From: an uncultured Alphaproteobacteria bacterium
Lineage (GTDB): Bacteria > Pseudomonadota > Alphaproteobacteria > RF32 > CAG-239
Reading direction: 5' to 3'
Assembly (NCBI GenBank): GCA_934277435.1
Contig: CAKQUE010000006.1
Location: 1 to 64,000 of the forward strand
Length of the DNA stretch: 64,000 bases
This document shows positions 56,264 through 64,000 of the stretch, piece after piece (positions within the stretch are counted from its first letter, which is position 1; every line of letters begins with the position of its first letter). The translations under genes were made by a program, and so were the position numbers. Below the pieces are notes generated by a model. It was given only the letters and a program-made list of their open reading frames with translations, did not search any database and was not told the origin of the DNA.

Positions 56264-56301
56264 AATAAAACTCCACCAGCGTAAGCCGGTGGAGTTTTAT
56301 T
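56264..56301. terminator. Bidirectional terminator after the autotransporter
   Basis: AATAAAACTCCACC pairs with GGTGGAGTTTTATT, a perfect 14-bp stem with A/T flanks on both sides. It serves the autotransporter and the converging 56304-56684 gene. Confidence 0.85.
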
Positions 56302-56303
56302 AA

Positions 56304-56684
56304 TCACTTTACGCCGCAAACCCAAGACAGATAAATAACGTCTTCCTCTTCAAGCTTGTTGAGCTTGAGGCCGCGAGCAGCCGCTTCCAGAAGATTTTTA
56401 GCCGGCTTTTTCACAAAGATTGAGTCGGACATTGTTTTCAGTGTGTTTTCAATAAACACAATCTGCTGTTTAACATTTGGCGTTTGCTTAAATGTTTTCA
56501 GAGTCTTAAGGTCATTTTCTAACATGCCTCGGATTTCAGATTTTTTATCTGTTTTAAAGGCAATCAAATCAATTCTGTTACTCTCAGAATTTATTGTTCC
56601 GAGCCAAAAAAACGTGCACTTAGCAGGCAAATCTGGGTCACAAACCAATAACAGACTTGCAAGCATAAATTTATTATCGTTCAT
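56304..56684 (-). CDS. Hypothetical protein, 126 aa
   Basis: I do not recognise this. It is a soluble protein with an N-terminal hydrophobic block (NKFMLASLLLVCDPDLPAKCTFFWLG), Cys residues and a charged helical C terminus (NLLEAAARGLKLNKLEEEDVIYLSWVCG). There is no good Shine-Dalgarno before ATG 56684. Upstream (56685-56857) is AT-rich and contains no other gene. Confidence 0.6.
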   Translation of the reverse strand: MNDNKFMLASLLLVCDPDLPAKCTFFWLGTINSESNRIDLIAFKTDKKSEIRGMLENDLKTLKTFKQTPNVKQQIVFIENTLKTMSDSIFVKKPAKNLLEAAARGLKLNKLEEEDVIYLSWVCGVK

Positions 56685-56902
56685 AAAGCAAAATAGTTTA
56701 CGGGGCGTTAGTCTTTAGATGTACGTTTGCCCAATGCGCACAAGACATAATATATATATAATAATTAATATTCACTTTAGATTTTAGCAGAAAATATTTT
56801 TTTGTCAATAAATAAAATAACCACAAGCTTCAAAACATAAACTTGCACATTTATTAATTGTTTGATATTTTTAGAACAAACATTATTAAGGAGATTTTTG
56901 TG

Positions 56903-57505
56903 ATGATAAAACAAAACAAAATGGCAAAAGCTAAAACAACAAGCAAACTGATAAGCTTTTTCAAAAATCCGCGTTTTTGCGTTGGCTTGCTGATAATAGC
57001 TATAGTTGGTGCCAGCGCGGCCTATTACAAAGTGTCACAAAATAAAAAACAAGCTGAGTTTGAACTTGGTTATGCCGGCGGTATGATATATCGTCAGGTT
57101 GAAGGCTATCAAGCCGCATGTCGTGAAAGTGGCTATGAGCTGAAAGTGTATCCGCAAAAATTTAAGGCAAAGTATGCAAATGAAATAAAAAAAATAGCTG
57201 ATACAGCCAAAAAATATAATTATAGCCTTGGTGAGCTGTTTGCGTTTATTGAAAATAATTCGAACCTGAAAAGTAAATTGATAGCCGATATTAAAAGTGA
57301 AATGGATAATATGCGTAAACAAATTATTTTGGCGGCGTTGCAAGAAAAGGAAAATAATGAGGCTCTGGTTTGGAATGATGCTTATAATGATATTTTATCT
57401 TCAGAAGGACTTTGCCGCGATATGGACGAACACCCTGAAGATTATTTGAAAATATATCAGGAAACTTCATATCCAACGTTGAAATATATTGAGGACAGAT
57501 TTTAA
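56903..57505 (+). CDS. Bitopic membrane protein, 200 aa
   Basis: The start ATG 56903 has AGGAG 9 bases upstream; GTG 56900 is also in frame. A basic cytosolic N terminus (MIKQNKMAKAKTTSKLISFFK) is followed by one membrane helix (about 30-50, FCVGLLIIAIVGASAAYYKV) and a charged periplasmic domain with two Cys (YQAACRESGY, GLCRDMDE). No family recognised. It has its own terminator (57511-57544) and converges on the macB-like operon. Confidence 0.7.
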   Translation: MIKQNKMAKAKTTSKLISFFKNPRFCVGLLIIAIVGASAAYYKVSQNKKQAEFELGYAGGMIYRQVEGYQAACRESGYELKVYPQKFKAKYANEIKKIADTAKKYNYSLGELFAFIENNSNLKSKLIADIKSEMDNMRKQIILAALQEKENNEALVWNDAYNDILSSEGLCRDMDEHPEDYLKIYQETSYPTLKYIEDRF

Positions 57506-57510
57506 GCACA

Positions 57511-57544
57511 AAAAAACTTCCGCGAGATTATCGGAAGTTTTTTT
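57511..57544. terminator. Bidirectional terminator
   Basis: AAAAAACTTCCG pairs with CGGAAGTTTTTT around CGAGATTAT. It ends the 56903 gene and the converging exporter operon. Confidence 0.85.
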
Positions 57545-57552
57545 GTTACGGA

Positions 57553-58782
57553 TTATTCATAACGTAAAGCGTTTATCGGGTTCAACAGCGATGCTTTGTA
57601 GGCTGGGAAAAATCCGAACAGCAAACCGACAATGCCCGAAAAACTAAATGGCAAAATCACATAGAATGTTGCTAATTCCGCCGAAATAGAAGTCAGTTTC
57701 GGTAGAAGATAAACACCGGCGATACCAAATATAACCCCGATTAATCCTCCGAGCAGCGATAAAATCAACGCTTCCATCAAAAATTGCAGACGGATGTCCC
57801 AGCGTTTGGCGCCAATGGCCATACGAATACCTATTTCACGCGTGCGTTCGGTAACCGAAACCAGCATTATGTTCATAATACCGATACCACCGACTAGCAA
57901 AGAAATAGAGGCAATAGACCCCAGTAAAATAGTCATAATTTTGGTGGAGTTTTGCATCATTTCCATAAATTGCGTCAGGTTCATAATGGTAAAATCATCG
58001 TCTTTTGTCAAACCAAGATTATGGCGTTGGCGCAAAAGTGCGGTAATTTCATCTTGCGATGTATAAGTGCTTTCTGCGTCGTATGCCTGCAACATAAGCA
58101 TATTAACCATATTAGGAAATTCTGTTCCGGAAACTTTTTTTTGCACGGTACTGAGTGGTAAATAAACCATATCATCTTGGTTTTGCCCCGGACCGCTTTG
58201 TCCGCGTGTGGTCAAAGCGCCGATAACCGTAAAAGGCAATCCCTTAATACGAATAGTTTTGCCTAAAGGGTCAATATCGCCAAACAGCTCTTTAACAACA
58301 GTTTGACCAAGAATGGCGACTTTGTTTGCGTTCTTAACATCGGCGTCCGAAAAATCACGCCCATAAGCCAACTCCCATTCTTTTATTTCAAAATAGCGAT
58401 TGTCGGTTCCCACAATATTGGTCGCCCAGTTTGTGTTGCCGTAAACGATTTGTCCGCTGTCATTAACCACAGGCACGGCCAAACGGATAGCGGCTATTTT
58501 GTTTTGAATGGCGTCAGCGTCGCCGTTTTTGAGCGTAGGCTGCGAGCCGTGTCCCATACGCGCTCCGCCGGAAGTTGAGGAGCCTGAACGAATCATAATC
58601 AGATTTGTACCCATACTGCGCATTTCTTTTTGGATTGATAGCTGCGCACCATTGCCGATAGCCAGCATCACAATAACCGCAGCCACACCGATAATTATAC
58701 CCAAGCTGGTCAAAACCGAACGCATTTTATTAGCGTGAATGGCGCGGATGGCAATTTTAAAAATAGTTTTTAACTCAATCAT
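57553..58782 (-). CDS. MacB-type ABC transporter permease
   Basis: The permease half of a MacB-like tripartite exporter, 409 residues. An N-terminal helix (about 18-42, VLTSLGIIIGVAAVIVMLAIGNG) precedes a large periplasmic domain (MacB_PCD, with IRSGSSTSGGARM and the FSDADVKNANKVAILGQTV segment). Three C-terminal FtsX helices (ILLGSIASISLLVGGIGIMNIMLVSVTERTREIGIRMAIG, ending LNPINALRYE) follow. The ATPase is a separate gene overlapping by 8 bases, whereas E. coli MacB is fused. Substrates (macrolides, heme precursors, peptides) cannot be read from sequence. No TolC-like gene is nearby. Confidence 0.9.
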   Translation of the reverse strand: MIELKTIFKIAIRAIHANKMRSVLTSLGIIIGVAAVIVMLAIGNGAQLSIQKEMRSMGTNLIMIRSGSSTSGGARMGHGSQPTLKNGDADAIQNKIAAIRLAVPVVNDSGQIVYGNTNWATNIVGTDNRYFEIKEWELAYGRDFSDADVKNANKVAILGQTVVKELFGDIDPLGKTIRIKGLPFTVIGALTTRGQSGPGQNQDDMVYLPLSTVQKKVSGTEFPNMVNMLMLQAYDAESTYTSQDEITALLRQRHNLGLTKDDDFTIMNLTQFMEMMQNSTKIMTILLGSIASISLLVGGIGIMNIMLVSVTERTREIGIRMAIGAKRWDIRLQFLMEALILSLLGGLIGVIFGIAGVYLLPKLTSISAELATFYVILPFSFSGIVGLLFGFFPAYKASLLNPINALRYE

Positions 58783-59482
58783 TTTGTACTCTTTTCGTAT
58801 TTATTATATCCGAATGAATTTCTCCATCCACAATTTTGATTATGCGATTGGCATATAGAGCAATATCTTCTTCGTGGGTAACCAAAATAATGGTGCGGCG
58901 CAGTTCTTTATTTAGTTTTGTAAATAAATCCATAATTTCCACACTCATTTTTGTATCCAAATTTCCGGTCGGCTCATCGGCAAAAATAATCGGAGCTTCG
59001 TTTACAATGGCGCGGGCGATGGCCACGCGTTGCTGCTGACCACCAGAAAGCTGGTTTGGCTGGTGGTGCATACGCTCGTGCAAACCAACGCTGTCTAACG
59101 CCTTGGCTGCGCGTTCTTCGCGCTCTTTATCAGCAACACCGGCATAAACCATCGGCAATTCAACATTTTCTATGGCCGAAGTGCGAGAGAGCAGGTTAAA
59201 TCCCTGAAAAACAAAACCGATTTTGCGGTTACGGATTTCTGCCAGCTGGTCGCCGCTCAGGTGTTCAATGTTTTCACCGTCTAGGATATATTCGCCGGAA
59301 GTCGGCGTGTCTAAGCAGCCGAGAATATTCATCAGGGTTGATTTTCCCGAACCTGAAGGTCCCATAATCGCCACAAACTCTCCAGCCGCAATTTCCAAAT
59401 TTATACCTTTGAGAATCTCCAAATCAAAGCCGTCTAAAGGATAACTTTTATGAATGTTTTTGAGTTGAATTAAAGGTTTCAT
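58775..59482 (-). CDS. MacB-type ABC transporter ATPase
   Basis: A 235-residue nucleotide-binding protein with Walker A GPSGSGKST, Q-loop VFQGFNLL, signature LSGGQQQRVAIARA, Walker B IIFADEPTGNLD and the H-loop VTHEED. The RTSAIENVELPMVYAG segment is typical of MacB/LolD-like exporters. It overlaps the permease gene by 8 bases and starts at the stop of the adaptor gene. Confidence 0.93.
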   Translation of the reverse strand: MKPLIQLKNIHKSYPLDGFDLEILKGINLEIAAGEFVAIMGPSGSGKSTLMNILGCLDTPTSGEYILDGENIEHLSGDQLAEIRNRKIGFVFQGFNLLSRTSAIENVELPMVYAGVADKEREERAAKALDSVGLHERMHHQPNQLSGGQQQRVAIARAIVNEAPIIFADEPTGNLDTKMSVEIMDLFTKLNKELRRTIILVTHEEDIALYANRIIKIVDGEIHSDIINTKRVQND

Positions 59483-60636
59483 CAGTGAGGCATCCTAAAC
59501 TTCATTTTCTGAGTGTCGGCAGCTGAAAGTTCTTTAGAAACAATAACTTCATCGCCAATTTTTAAGGTACTTTCTAAAATCTGAGTGTTGTCATCATCGC
59601 TGACGCCGATTTTTACGGTTACGCGCTCCGGGTGTCCGTTTTTGATAATCCACACACCGCGGTCTTTATAGCGTTTTGCCTTGTCGCTGTCATCAATATA
59701 AAAGCGCAGGGCTTGGTTTGGCACCAGCATAACGTCTTTTTCTTCAGCCGTGATAATTTCTACATTAGCGGTCATCCCCGGTTTTAGTTTCATGTCGGTG
59801 TTGTCAATGCCGATTACAACCGTATAGGTAACAACGTTTGAAGTAGTTGTTGCCTCGTTGCGGACTTGGGTAACCGTGCCATAAAAATAGTCATCGGCAT
59901 AGCTGTCGACCGTAAAGCGTACTTTTTGCCCCTCTTTTACTTTAGCGATATCAGCTTCCACAACCGATGCTTCAATTTGCATTTTAGTTAAATCTTCGGC
60001 TACCGAAAAAATTTCCGGAGTTTCAAAGCTTGCGGCCACAGTTTGCCCAACTTCAACCGATTTAGAAATAACAATGCCGTCAACCGGCGCTTTGATTTCG
60101 GTATATGAAAGTTCGGTTTGCGCAGAGTTTAGCGAAGCCTGAGCCTGTTTGACCTGAGCTTGTTCAAGTGTCAGCTGAGCCACTGCATTGTCATAGTCGC
60201 GCTCGGCGGCTTCCAAATCTTTTTCAGTAGAATATTTGGAGGCGTTTAGTTTGGAAATTCTATTCAGGGCTTTTTTATAGTATTTGATATTGTTTTCTTC
60301 TACGGCTACTTGAGCTTTGGCAATTTCCAACGCCGCTTCTCTTTGCTGTACGGTGGCTTTGGCGTTTTCTTGGTCGATAAGCGCTAGAAGCTGACCTTTT
60401 TTAACCACCGAGTTATAGTCAACATAAATCTCAGCAATACGTCCCGAAGCCTGAGAACCGACAGAAACGGTAGAAAGCGGATTGATGGTTCCGGAAGCAG
60501 TAATACTTTCCATTATATCGCCGTTTTCTATTTTTTGCGTTTTATAAACAGTACCGCCGGCGCTGCGGTTAAGCATTTTGTAGCCAATGCAAAAAATGGC
60601 AAGCAAAGCAATTCCATAAATCAAATATTTTCTCAT
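59482..60636 (-). CDS. MacA-type membrane-fusion adaptor protein
   Basis: The periplasmic adaptor of a MacAB-like pump, 384 residues. An N-terminal membrane anchor (MRKYLIYGIALLAIFCIGYKM) precedes a barrel/lipoyl half (VSVGSQASGRIAEIYVDYNSVVKKG), a long alpha-hairpin (about 95-185, AKAQVAVEENNIKYYKKAL, AVAQLTLEQAQVKQAQASLN), and the second half (KAPVDGIVISKSVEVGQTV). AAAGGTC is upstream of ATG. First of a three-gene operon: adaptor, ATPase, permease. Confidence 0.93.
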   Translation of the reverse strand: MRKYLIYGIALLAIFCIGYKMLNRSAGGTVYKTQKIENGDIMESITASGTINPLSTVSVGSQASGRIAEIYVDYNSVVKKGQLLALIDQENAKATVQQREAALEIAKAQVAVEENNIKYYKKALNRISKLNASKYSTEKDLEAAERDYDNAVAQLTLEQAQVKQAQASLNSAQTELSYTEIKAPVDGIVISKSVEVGQTVAASFETPEIFSVAEDLTKMQIEASVVEADIAKVKEGQKVRFTVDSYADDYFYGTVTQVRNEATTTSNVVTYTVVIGIDNTDMKLKPGMTANVEIITAEEKDVMLVPNQALRFYIDDSDKAKRYKDRGVWIIKNGHPERVTVKIGVSDDDNTQILESTLKIGDEVIVSKELSAADTQKMKFRMPH

Positions 60637-60883
60637 TATCAGACCTTTCTTTATAAATATGTTTCATATATAAAAATAATTTGTAAAAAAATCTATAAAT
60701 TTATAACGATAAAATGAAAAAAATGTTCACAAATTGGTATGAAAAAAGTATTGATATGCTAAGTAGTTAGACAGTTATTCACAATTAAAACTTCAAGTGT
60801 GAAAAAACACTTTATTTTTTTGAATTTTCTGCTATATGTAAATCGGTTAAATTATAACTGTGTGGTATTAGAGGAATAATTTT
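60637..60883. other. Divergent intergenic region of macA and the M23 gene
   Basis: A 247-base AT-rich gap with a short hairpin, AAGTGT/ACACTT, near 60800-60820 and no ORF with a ribosome site. It must hold the promoters of both divergent transcripts, but no box pair is convincing. Confidence 0.4.
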
Positions 60884-62143
60884 TTGAAAAAACTTTTGAA
60901 AAAAAATAAGTTCAAATTTAAAAAGCAAAAGGTTATTTATACTGAAAAAAAGCCTTTTTTAGCTGATAAAGAAATTATTTTCCGCAGCAACGGACGAGCT
61001 AAAGTTTTTAACATCTCTCATCGTTTGCAGGTGTTTATGCTTATGCTTTTTGCGGCCGTTTTCGCTTGGTCTAGCTACAATTACTATTTCTATCACGTTT
61101 CGGCCACCATTATTCATCATAAAGAAAAAGAATTGGGCAAAACCCGCGACGCCTATATAGATTTGATGTCTGATGTGACGGCGTTGCAAAATAATTTGAA
61201 AAACGTGGTTTCTTCTATTGACGAGGCCGGTAACGGTTTACAGGAGATTAAAGACTATAAAGAAAAAGCCTTGGTGGTTGAAGATAAAATCAAACAAATT
61301 GCCGATTCCGAAAGTTGGATTGATGCCGATAAGGTTGAAGAAAAAGTAACCAAAAAAGAAGCTCTGTTGCAAAAAGATTTAATCCAGACCGAAAACACGC
61401 AGTTAAGACAAAAAATAGAAGAATTGGGCGGCAAAATTAACAGCCTGCAAGAAACTGTGAAAGGTCTTGAAACTGCCGAAATCGCTATTTTGGATAAAAT
61501 TCACAAGTTATCCGGACGTGAAATAGAGCAAATTAAAACTTCTCTGACGCAAATTAATAAATCATTGAAAGAAAAAAACAGATATTTTAATCCGTTGGCT
61601 AATATAAAAGAGGGCAAAGGCGGTGTCTATGAGCCGGCGCAGGGAATGAAAATAGAAAACCGTGAGCTTTTGGATAAGTTATCGATGACTTTTAAGCAAA
61701 TTGATACTCTAGAAAATTATAAACAAGCAATGAAAGCAGTGCCTTTGGGTAAGCCTGTTTACCGCTATCAGTTAAGTTCGGCTTATGGTACTCGTCAAGA
61801 TCCATTCAAGGCTTATTTGGCCAACCATAAAGGCTTGGATATGCGCGCCGCTGCCGGCAGTCGGATTTCGGCGCAAGCTGCCGGACAAGTTGTTTCTGCA
61901 GGTTATCAAAAAAATGGTTATGGCAATTTGGTGGTGGTTGACCATGGCAATGGTTTTGTGACTAAATATGCCCATATGCGCAAGATTTATGTTAAAGCAG
62001 GTGAAAAGGTGGCTTATAACCAAGCGTTGGGTGAGGTTGGACGCACCGGCCGTGCTACCGGCAACCATTTGCATTATGAAGTTTTGTTTCGCGGAGCTAA
62101 TGTTAATCCTGCCGCGTTTATCACTCTTAACAGCCTGAATTAA
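60884..62143 (+). CDS. M23 (LytM-type) peptidoglycan peptidase, membrane-anchored
   Basis: A predicted peptidoglycan endopeptidase of 419 residues. The start is TTG 60884 with GAGGA 8 bases upstream. A basic cytosolic N terminus and one membrane helix (about 48-65, LQVFMLMLFAAVFAWSSY) precede a coiled coil (about 75-230). The M23 domain (from about 300) contains the metal ligands HKGLDMRA (H-x3-D) and HLHYE (H-x-H), plus GNLVVVDHGNGFVTKYAHM. All zinc residues are present, so it should be active. It precedes a bactofilin gene by 10 bases, a conserved pairing in cell-shape modules of other bacteria. Confidence 0.93.
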   Translation: MKKLLKKNKFKFKKQKVIYTEKKPFLADKEIIFRSNGRAKVFNISHRLQVFMLMLFAAVFAWSSYNYYFYHVSATIIHHKEKELGKTRDAYIDLMSDVTALQNNLKNVVSSIDEAGNGLQEIKDYKEKALVVEDKIKQIADSESWIDADKVEEKVTKKEALLQKDLIQTENTQLRQKIEELGGKINSLQETVKGLETAEIAILDKIHKLSGREIEQIKTSLTQINKSLKEKNRYFNPLANIKEGKGGVYEPAQGMKIENRELLDKLSMTFKQIDTLENYKQAMKAVPLGKPVYRYQLSSAYGTRQDPFKAYLANHKGLDMRAAAGSRISAQAAGQVVSAGYQKNGYGNLVVVDHGNGFVTKYAHMRKIYVKAGEKVAYNQALGEVGRTGRATGNHLHYEVLFRGANVNPAAFITLNSLN

Positions 62144-62153
62144 GGAGATAAAA

Positions 62154-62651
62154 ATGAGAAGTTTAAAGCGTTTAATTTATTTGAAAATAGCCCGCATGAG
62201 CCGCGGTTCTAATACGCCAGTGCCAAGCATTATTAGCTGCGACACCAAAATAAAAGGCGATATTTGGGGCGGCGATACCATACATATTGATGGTAAGCTT
62301 GAAGGCAATATTATGTGCAACGAAGTGATTATCGGCACACGTGGCTATATCGTCGGCGATATCAAAGCCAAGTCTTTGAGCGTCTATGGTACAATTAACG
62401 GAGTGATAGATACCGATGAATTGTTTGTGGCAAACAATGCCCGTTTAATCGGCAACGCTTATTATAACAAAATTGCCTTAGAACCTGGTGCGTATATTGA
62501 AGGCAATTGTGTTCCGCGCAATCGCCGCCCAGAAACTCAGGCAAAACCTGCAGCGGCGCAAGTTCAGCCCAAACCAGTGGAACAACCAAAAGCTGAGCCT
62601 AAACTGACAGAAAGCAAAGCGGCAGAAGCGTCTTTAAAAGCTGTGAAATAA
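62154..62651 (+). CDS. Bactofilin cytoskeletal protein
   Basis: A 165-residue bactofilin. The central beta-helix (about 25-115) shows the repeated short strands (DTKIKGDIWGGDTIHIDGKLEGNI, VIIGTRGYIVGDIKAKSLSVYG, INGVIDTDELFV) typical of the DUF583 fold. A Pro/Ala/Lys-rich C-terminal tail follows. Bactofilins polymerise without nucleotide and localise wall enzymes. The adjacent M23 peptidase suggests they act together on cell shape. The stop overlaps smpB (TAATG). Confidence 0.93.
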   Translation: MRSLKRLIYLKIARMSRGSNTPVPSIISCDTKIKGDIWGGDTIHIDGKLEGNIMCNEVIIGTRGYIVGDIKAKSLSVYGTINGVIDTDELFVANNARLIGNAYYNKIALEPGAYIEGNCVPRNRRPETQAKPAAAQVQPKPVEQPKAEPKLTESKAAEASLKAVK

Positions 62652-63130
62652 TGGCGGAAAAAAAGAAAAAAGCAGATTTTATCTCAACAGGGCAGGTGGC
62701 GCAAAACCGCCGCGCTCATTTTGATTATGTGATTGACGAGGTTTTTCAGGCTGGTTTAGTGTTAACCGGAACCGAAGTCAAATCATTGCGTTTGGGACAC
62801 GCAAACATCAATGATGCGTATGGTATGGTTGAGCACGGCGAAGTTTATATGTCAAATATCTTTATCGCCGAATACGCTAACAAGGGCTATGAAAGTCACG
62901 TTGAGCGCCGTAATCGCAAATTGTTGCTGCACCATAAGGAAATTATCAAAATCCAAAATGCGTTGGCTCGCAAAGGCGCAACTTTAATTGCTATGAAATT
63001 ATATTTTGACAATCACGGCAGAGCCAAACTGGAAATAGGTTTGGGACGCGGTAAAAAGCTTTATGATAAGCGTGAGACTGCTAAAGAGCGTGATTGGAAC
63101 CGTGAAAAATCTCGTTTACTTGCGCATTAA
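62651..63130 (+). CDS. smpB: SsrA-binding protein SmpB
   Basis: SmpB carries tmRNA into stalled ribosomes. The 159 residues begin MAEKKKKADFISTGQVAQNRRAHFDY and include the signature LVLTGTEVKSLR, NINDAYGMVEHGEVY and the C-terminal tail YDKRETAKERDWNREKSRL, which inserts into the mRNA channel. Translationally coupled to the bactofilin gene. tmRNA itself is not seen in this window. Confidence 0.97.
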   Translation: MAEKKKKADFISTGQVAQNRRAHFDYVIDEVFQAGLVLTGTEVKSLRLGHANINDAYGMVEHGEVYMSNIFIAEYANKGYESHVERRNRKLLLHHKEIIKIQNALARKGATLIAMKLYFDNHGRAKLEIGLGRGKKLYDKRETAKERDWNREKSRLLAH

Positions 63131-63137
63131 AAATACA

Positions 63138-63842
63138 TTAAACCAGCAATTCATTGACAAACTGAGGCAGAGTGGTGCCGGCAGCACCGATTATATGTCT
63201 GTCAAAAAGATAGTTGTTAGATGTTGTTTCTAGATTAAATTCGCAAGTATCCGCGCCGCACATTTTAGCGATTTGCACAAAACCTGCCGCTGGATAAACT
63301 ACACCGGAAGTGCCAACAGACATAAATAAGTCGCAATTTTTCAGCATTTCGTCGACTTTATCCATATAGAGCAGATTTTCGCCAAAAAACACAATGTTTG
63401 GTTTTAGCATACCGCGGATTTGGCATTGTGGACAAGCGTCGTCGGCATGTACATCGCCCCAAGTTTCAAAAATATGCCCACAATTCAGGCAGACAATTTG
63501 GTTGATTTGCCCGTGAATGTGATAAATATTTTTATTGACGGCTTTTTCATGCAGTGTATCAACATTTTGCGTTACAATATTGATTTGCGCCGGATAGTTT
63601 TGCTGCAACTTGGTAATGGCTAAATGAGCGGCGTTTGGCTTGGCCTTATAAAGCTCGGGGCGCAGCTCGTTATAAAAATCGTGCACATATTCCGGATTGC
63701 GTTCAAACGCTTCAATAGTGGCGACATCTTCCACCCGATGTTTGTTCCATAAGCCATTTTCGGCACGGAACGTGGAAAGTCCGGATTCTGCCGAAATTCC
63801 GGCACCGGTCAGAATCAGAATGTTTTTATATTGCTTAGCCAT
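63138..63842 (-). CDS. cobB: Sir2-family NAD-dependent protein deacylase
   Basis: A CobB-type sirtuin that removes acyl groups from lysines using NAD. The start at 63842 (MAKQYKNILILTGAGISAES) is chosen over a longer frame to 63962. The 234 residues show the NAD loop TGAGISAESGLSTFR, catalytic TQNVDTLHEKA and IHGQ, a four-Cys zinc site (CLNCG, CPQC), IVFFGENL and SVGTSGVVYPAA. The usual Tyr/Arg of class III desuccinylases was not checked. Its start overlaps the stop of the upstream partial gene by 8 bases. Confidence 0.93.
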   Translation of the reverse strand: MAKQYKNILILTGAGISAESGLSTFRAENGLWNKHRVEDVATIEAFERNPEYVHDFYNELRPELYKAKPNAAHLAITKLQQNYPAQINIVTQNVDTLHEKAVNKNIYHIHGQINQIVCLNCGHIFETWGDVHADDACPQCQIRGMLKPNIVFFGENLLYMDKVDEMLKNCDLFMSVGTSGVVYPAAGFVQIAKMCGADTCEFNLETTSNNYLFDRHIIGAAGTTLPQFVNELLV

Positions 63843-64000
63843 TGACAATTTCTTTATAAAGTTCTTCGTTGCTCGTAAATTTAAGGTCGCTGTTTTTAAT
63901 GTTGTGGCGATAAGTATCCAAGTTTTGATACATTTTATCAATTTGCGCAAGTAAAAGTCCATTTTGAGCTAAATCTTTATCCAGCAAAATTTCGGCAAAG
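63835..64000 (-). CDS. C-terminal fragment of a gene cut by the window end
   Basis: An open minus-strand frame enters from the window edge and ends with TAA at 63837-63835. It reads 54 residues (FAEILLDKDLAQNGLLLAQ, IDKMYQNLDTYRHNIK, FTSNEELYKEIVNG), all helical. The overlap with the sirtuin start (ATGGCTAA) implies a coupled operon. The family cannot be told from the fragment. Confidence 0.7.
   Translation of the reverse strand, partial: FAEILLDKDLAQNGLLLAQIDKMYQNLDTYRHNIKNSDLKFTSNEELYKEIVNG

Noticed and set aside
57553..60636. Second Lol system
   Set aside because: The ATPase and permease resemble LolD/LolC, but the adaptor gene with a lipoyl/alpha-hairpin plan and the MacB-type periplasmic domain identify a MacAB-like exporter.
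1..64000. CRISPR array, transposase or prophage structural genes
   Set aside because: No regularly spaced direct repeats, no transposase or integrase motif and no capsid or tail genes are seen. The only phage-like gene is the isolated lysozyme.

Overview
The window reads as a chromosomal segment of an AT-rich, Gram-negative alphaproteobacterium. The evidence is an F1 ATP synthase operon without F0 genes (atpHAGDC), a division cluster ending ftsQ-ftsA-ftsZ, lolC/lolD, opgG/opgH, outer-membrane barrels, lipoproteins, and an alphaproteobacterial-type LexA box (GAAC-N7-GAAC) at an SOS polymerase. TGA is used as an ordinary stop. Two genes encode pilin-like proteins with an almost invariant GRSMIEMLGVLAII start. 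I associate that family with uncultured host-associated alphaproteobacteria, but this is recollection and not a search result.

Layout. 1-6.8 kb: tRNA-Lys, an ORFan with a structured leader, rpsD, tRNA-Gln, a cold-shock gene, a strongly promoted noncoding RNA with three look-alike hairpins, and a giant periplasmic MORN/ankyrin protein. 6.8-9.1 kb: the first structured leader RNA plus pseudopilin gene, then atoDA. 9.1-14.3 kb: clpB, a 719-residue protein with a C-terminal HNH-like motif, and a 69-residue glycyl-radical (NrdD-like) protein behind two NrdR-type boxes. 14.6-19.6 kb: atpHAGDC. 20.5-27.4 kb: mraY-ftsW-murB-ftsQ-ftsA-ftsZ, a compact division cluster without murD, murG, murC or ddl. 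27.4-31.1 kb: a duplicated repeat at tRNA-Arg, a lipoprotein and three small ORFans. 31.2-36.1 kb: lemA with two DUF3137 genes, lolC, lolD, ftsB. 36.1-37.1 kb: the second leader RNA plus pseudopilin. 37-44.3 kb: dsbD-like gene, family-5 uracil-DNA glycosylase, a small barrel, and opgG-ORFan-opgH. 44.3-46.5 kb: GH24 lysozyme, DUF4186 and ORFans, including an amber-interrupted small membrane ORF. 46.7-52.1 kb: tRNA-Ser, an FAD protein with a sequestered ribosome site, umuC, a helical-repeat protein, HU. 52.2-56.3 kb: MORN lipoprotein, Cys-rich lipoprotein, Pmp-like autotransporter. 56.3-64 kb: ORFans, a MacAB-type exporter, M23 peptidase-bactofilin-smpB, sirtuin and a gene cut by the window end.

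The strongest candidate for something undescribed is the pair of leader RNAs at 6874-7067 and 36184-36377. They share little primary sequence, but the same promoter geometry, stem order, conserved loop residues, three-way junction and terminator. Each is 194 nt long and ends exactly 30 nt before a pseudopilin start codon. In both, the terminator's 5' arm overlaps the long-range stem, as expected for a riboswitch or attenuator. A second RNA candidate is the transcript at about 2759-3087, with three 32-nt hairpins of identical architecture. All promoter, terminator and RNA calls were made by eye.
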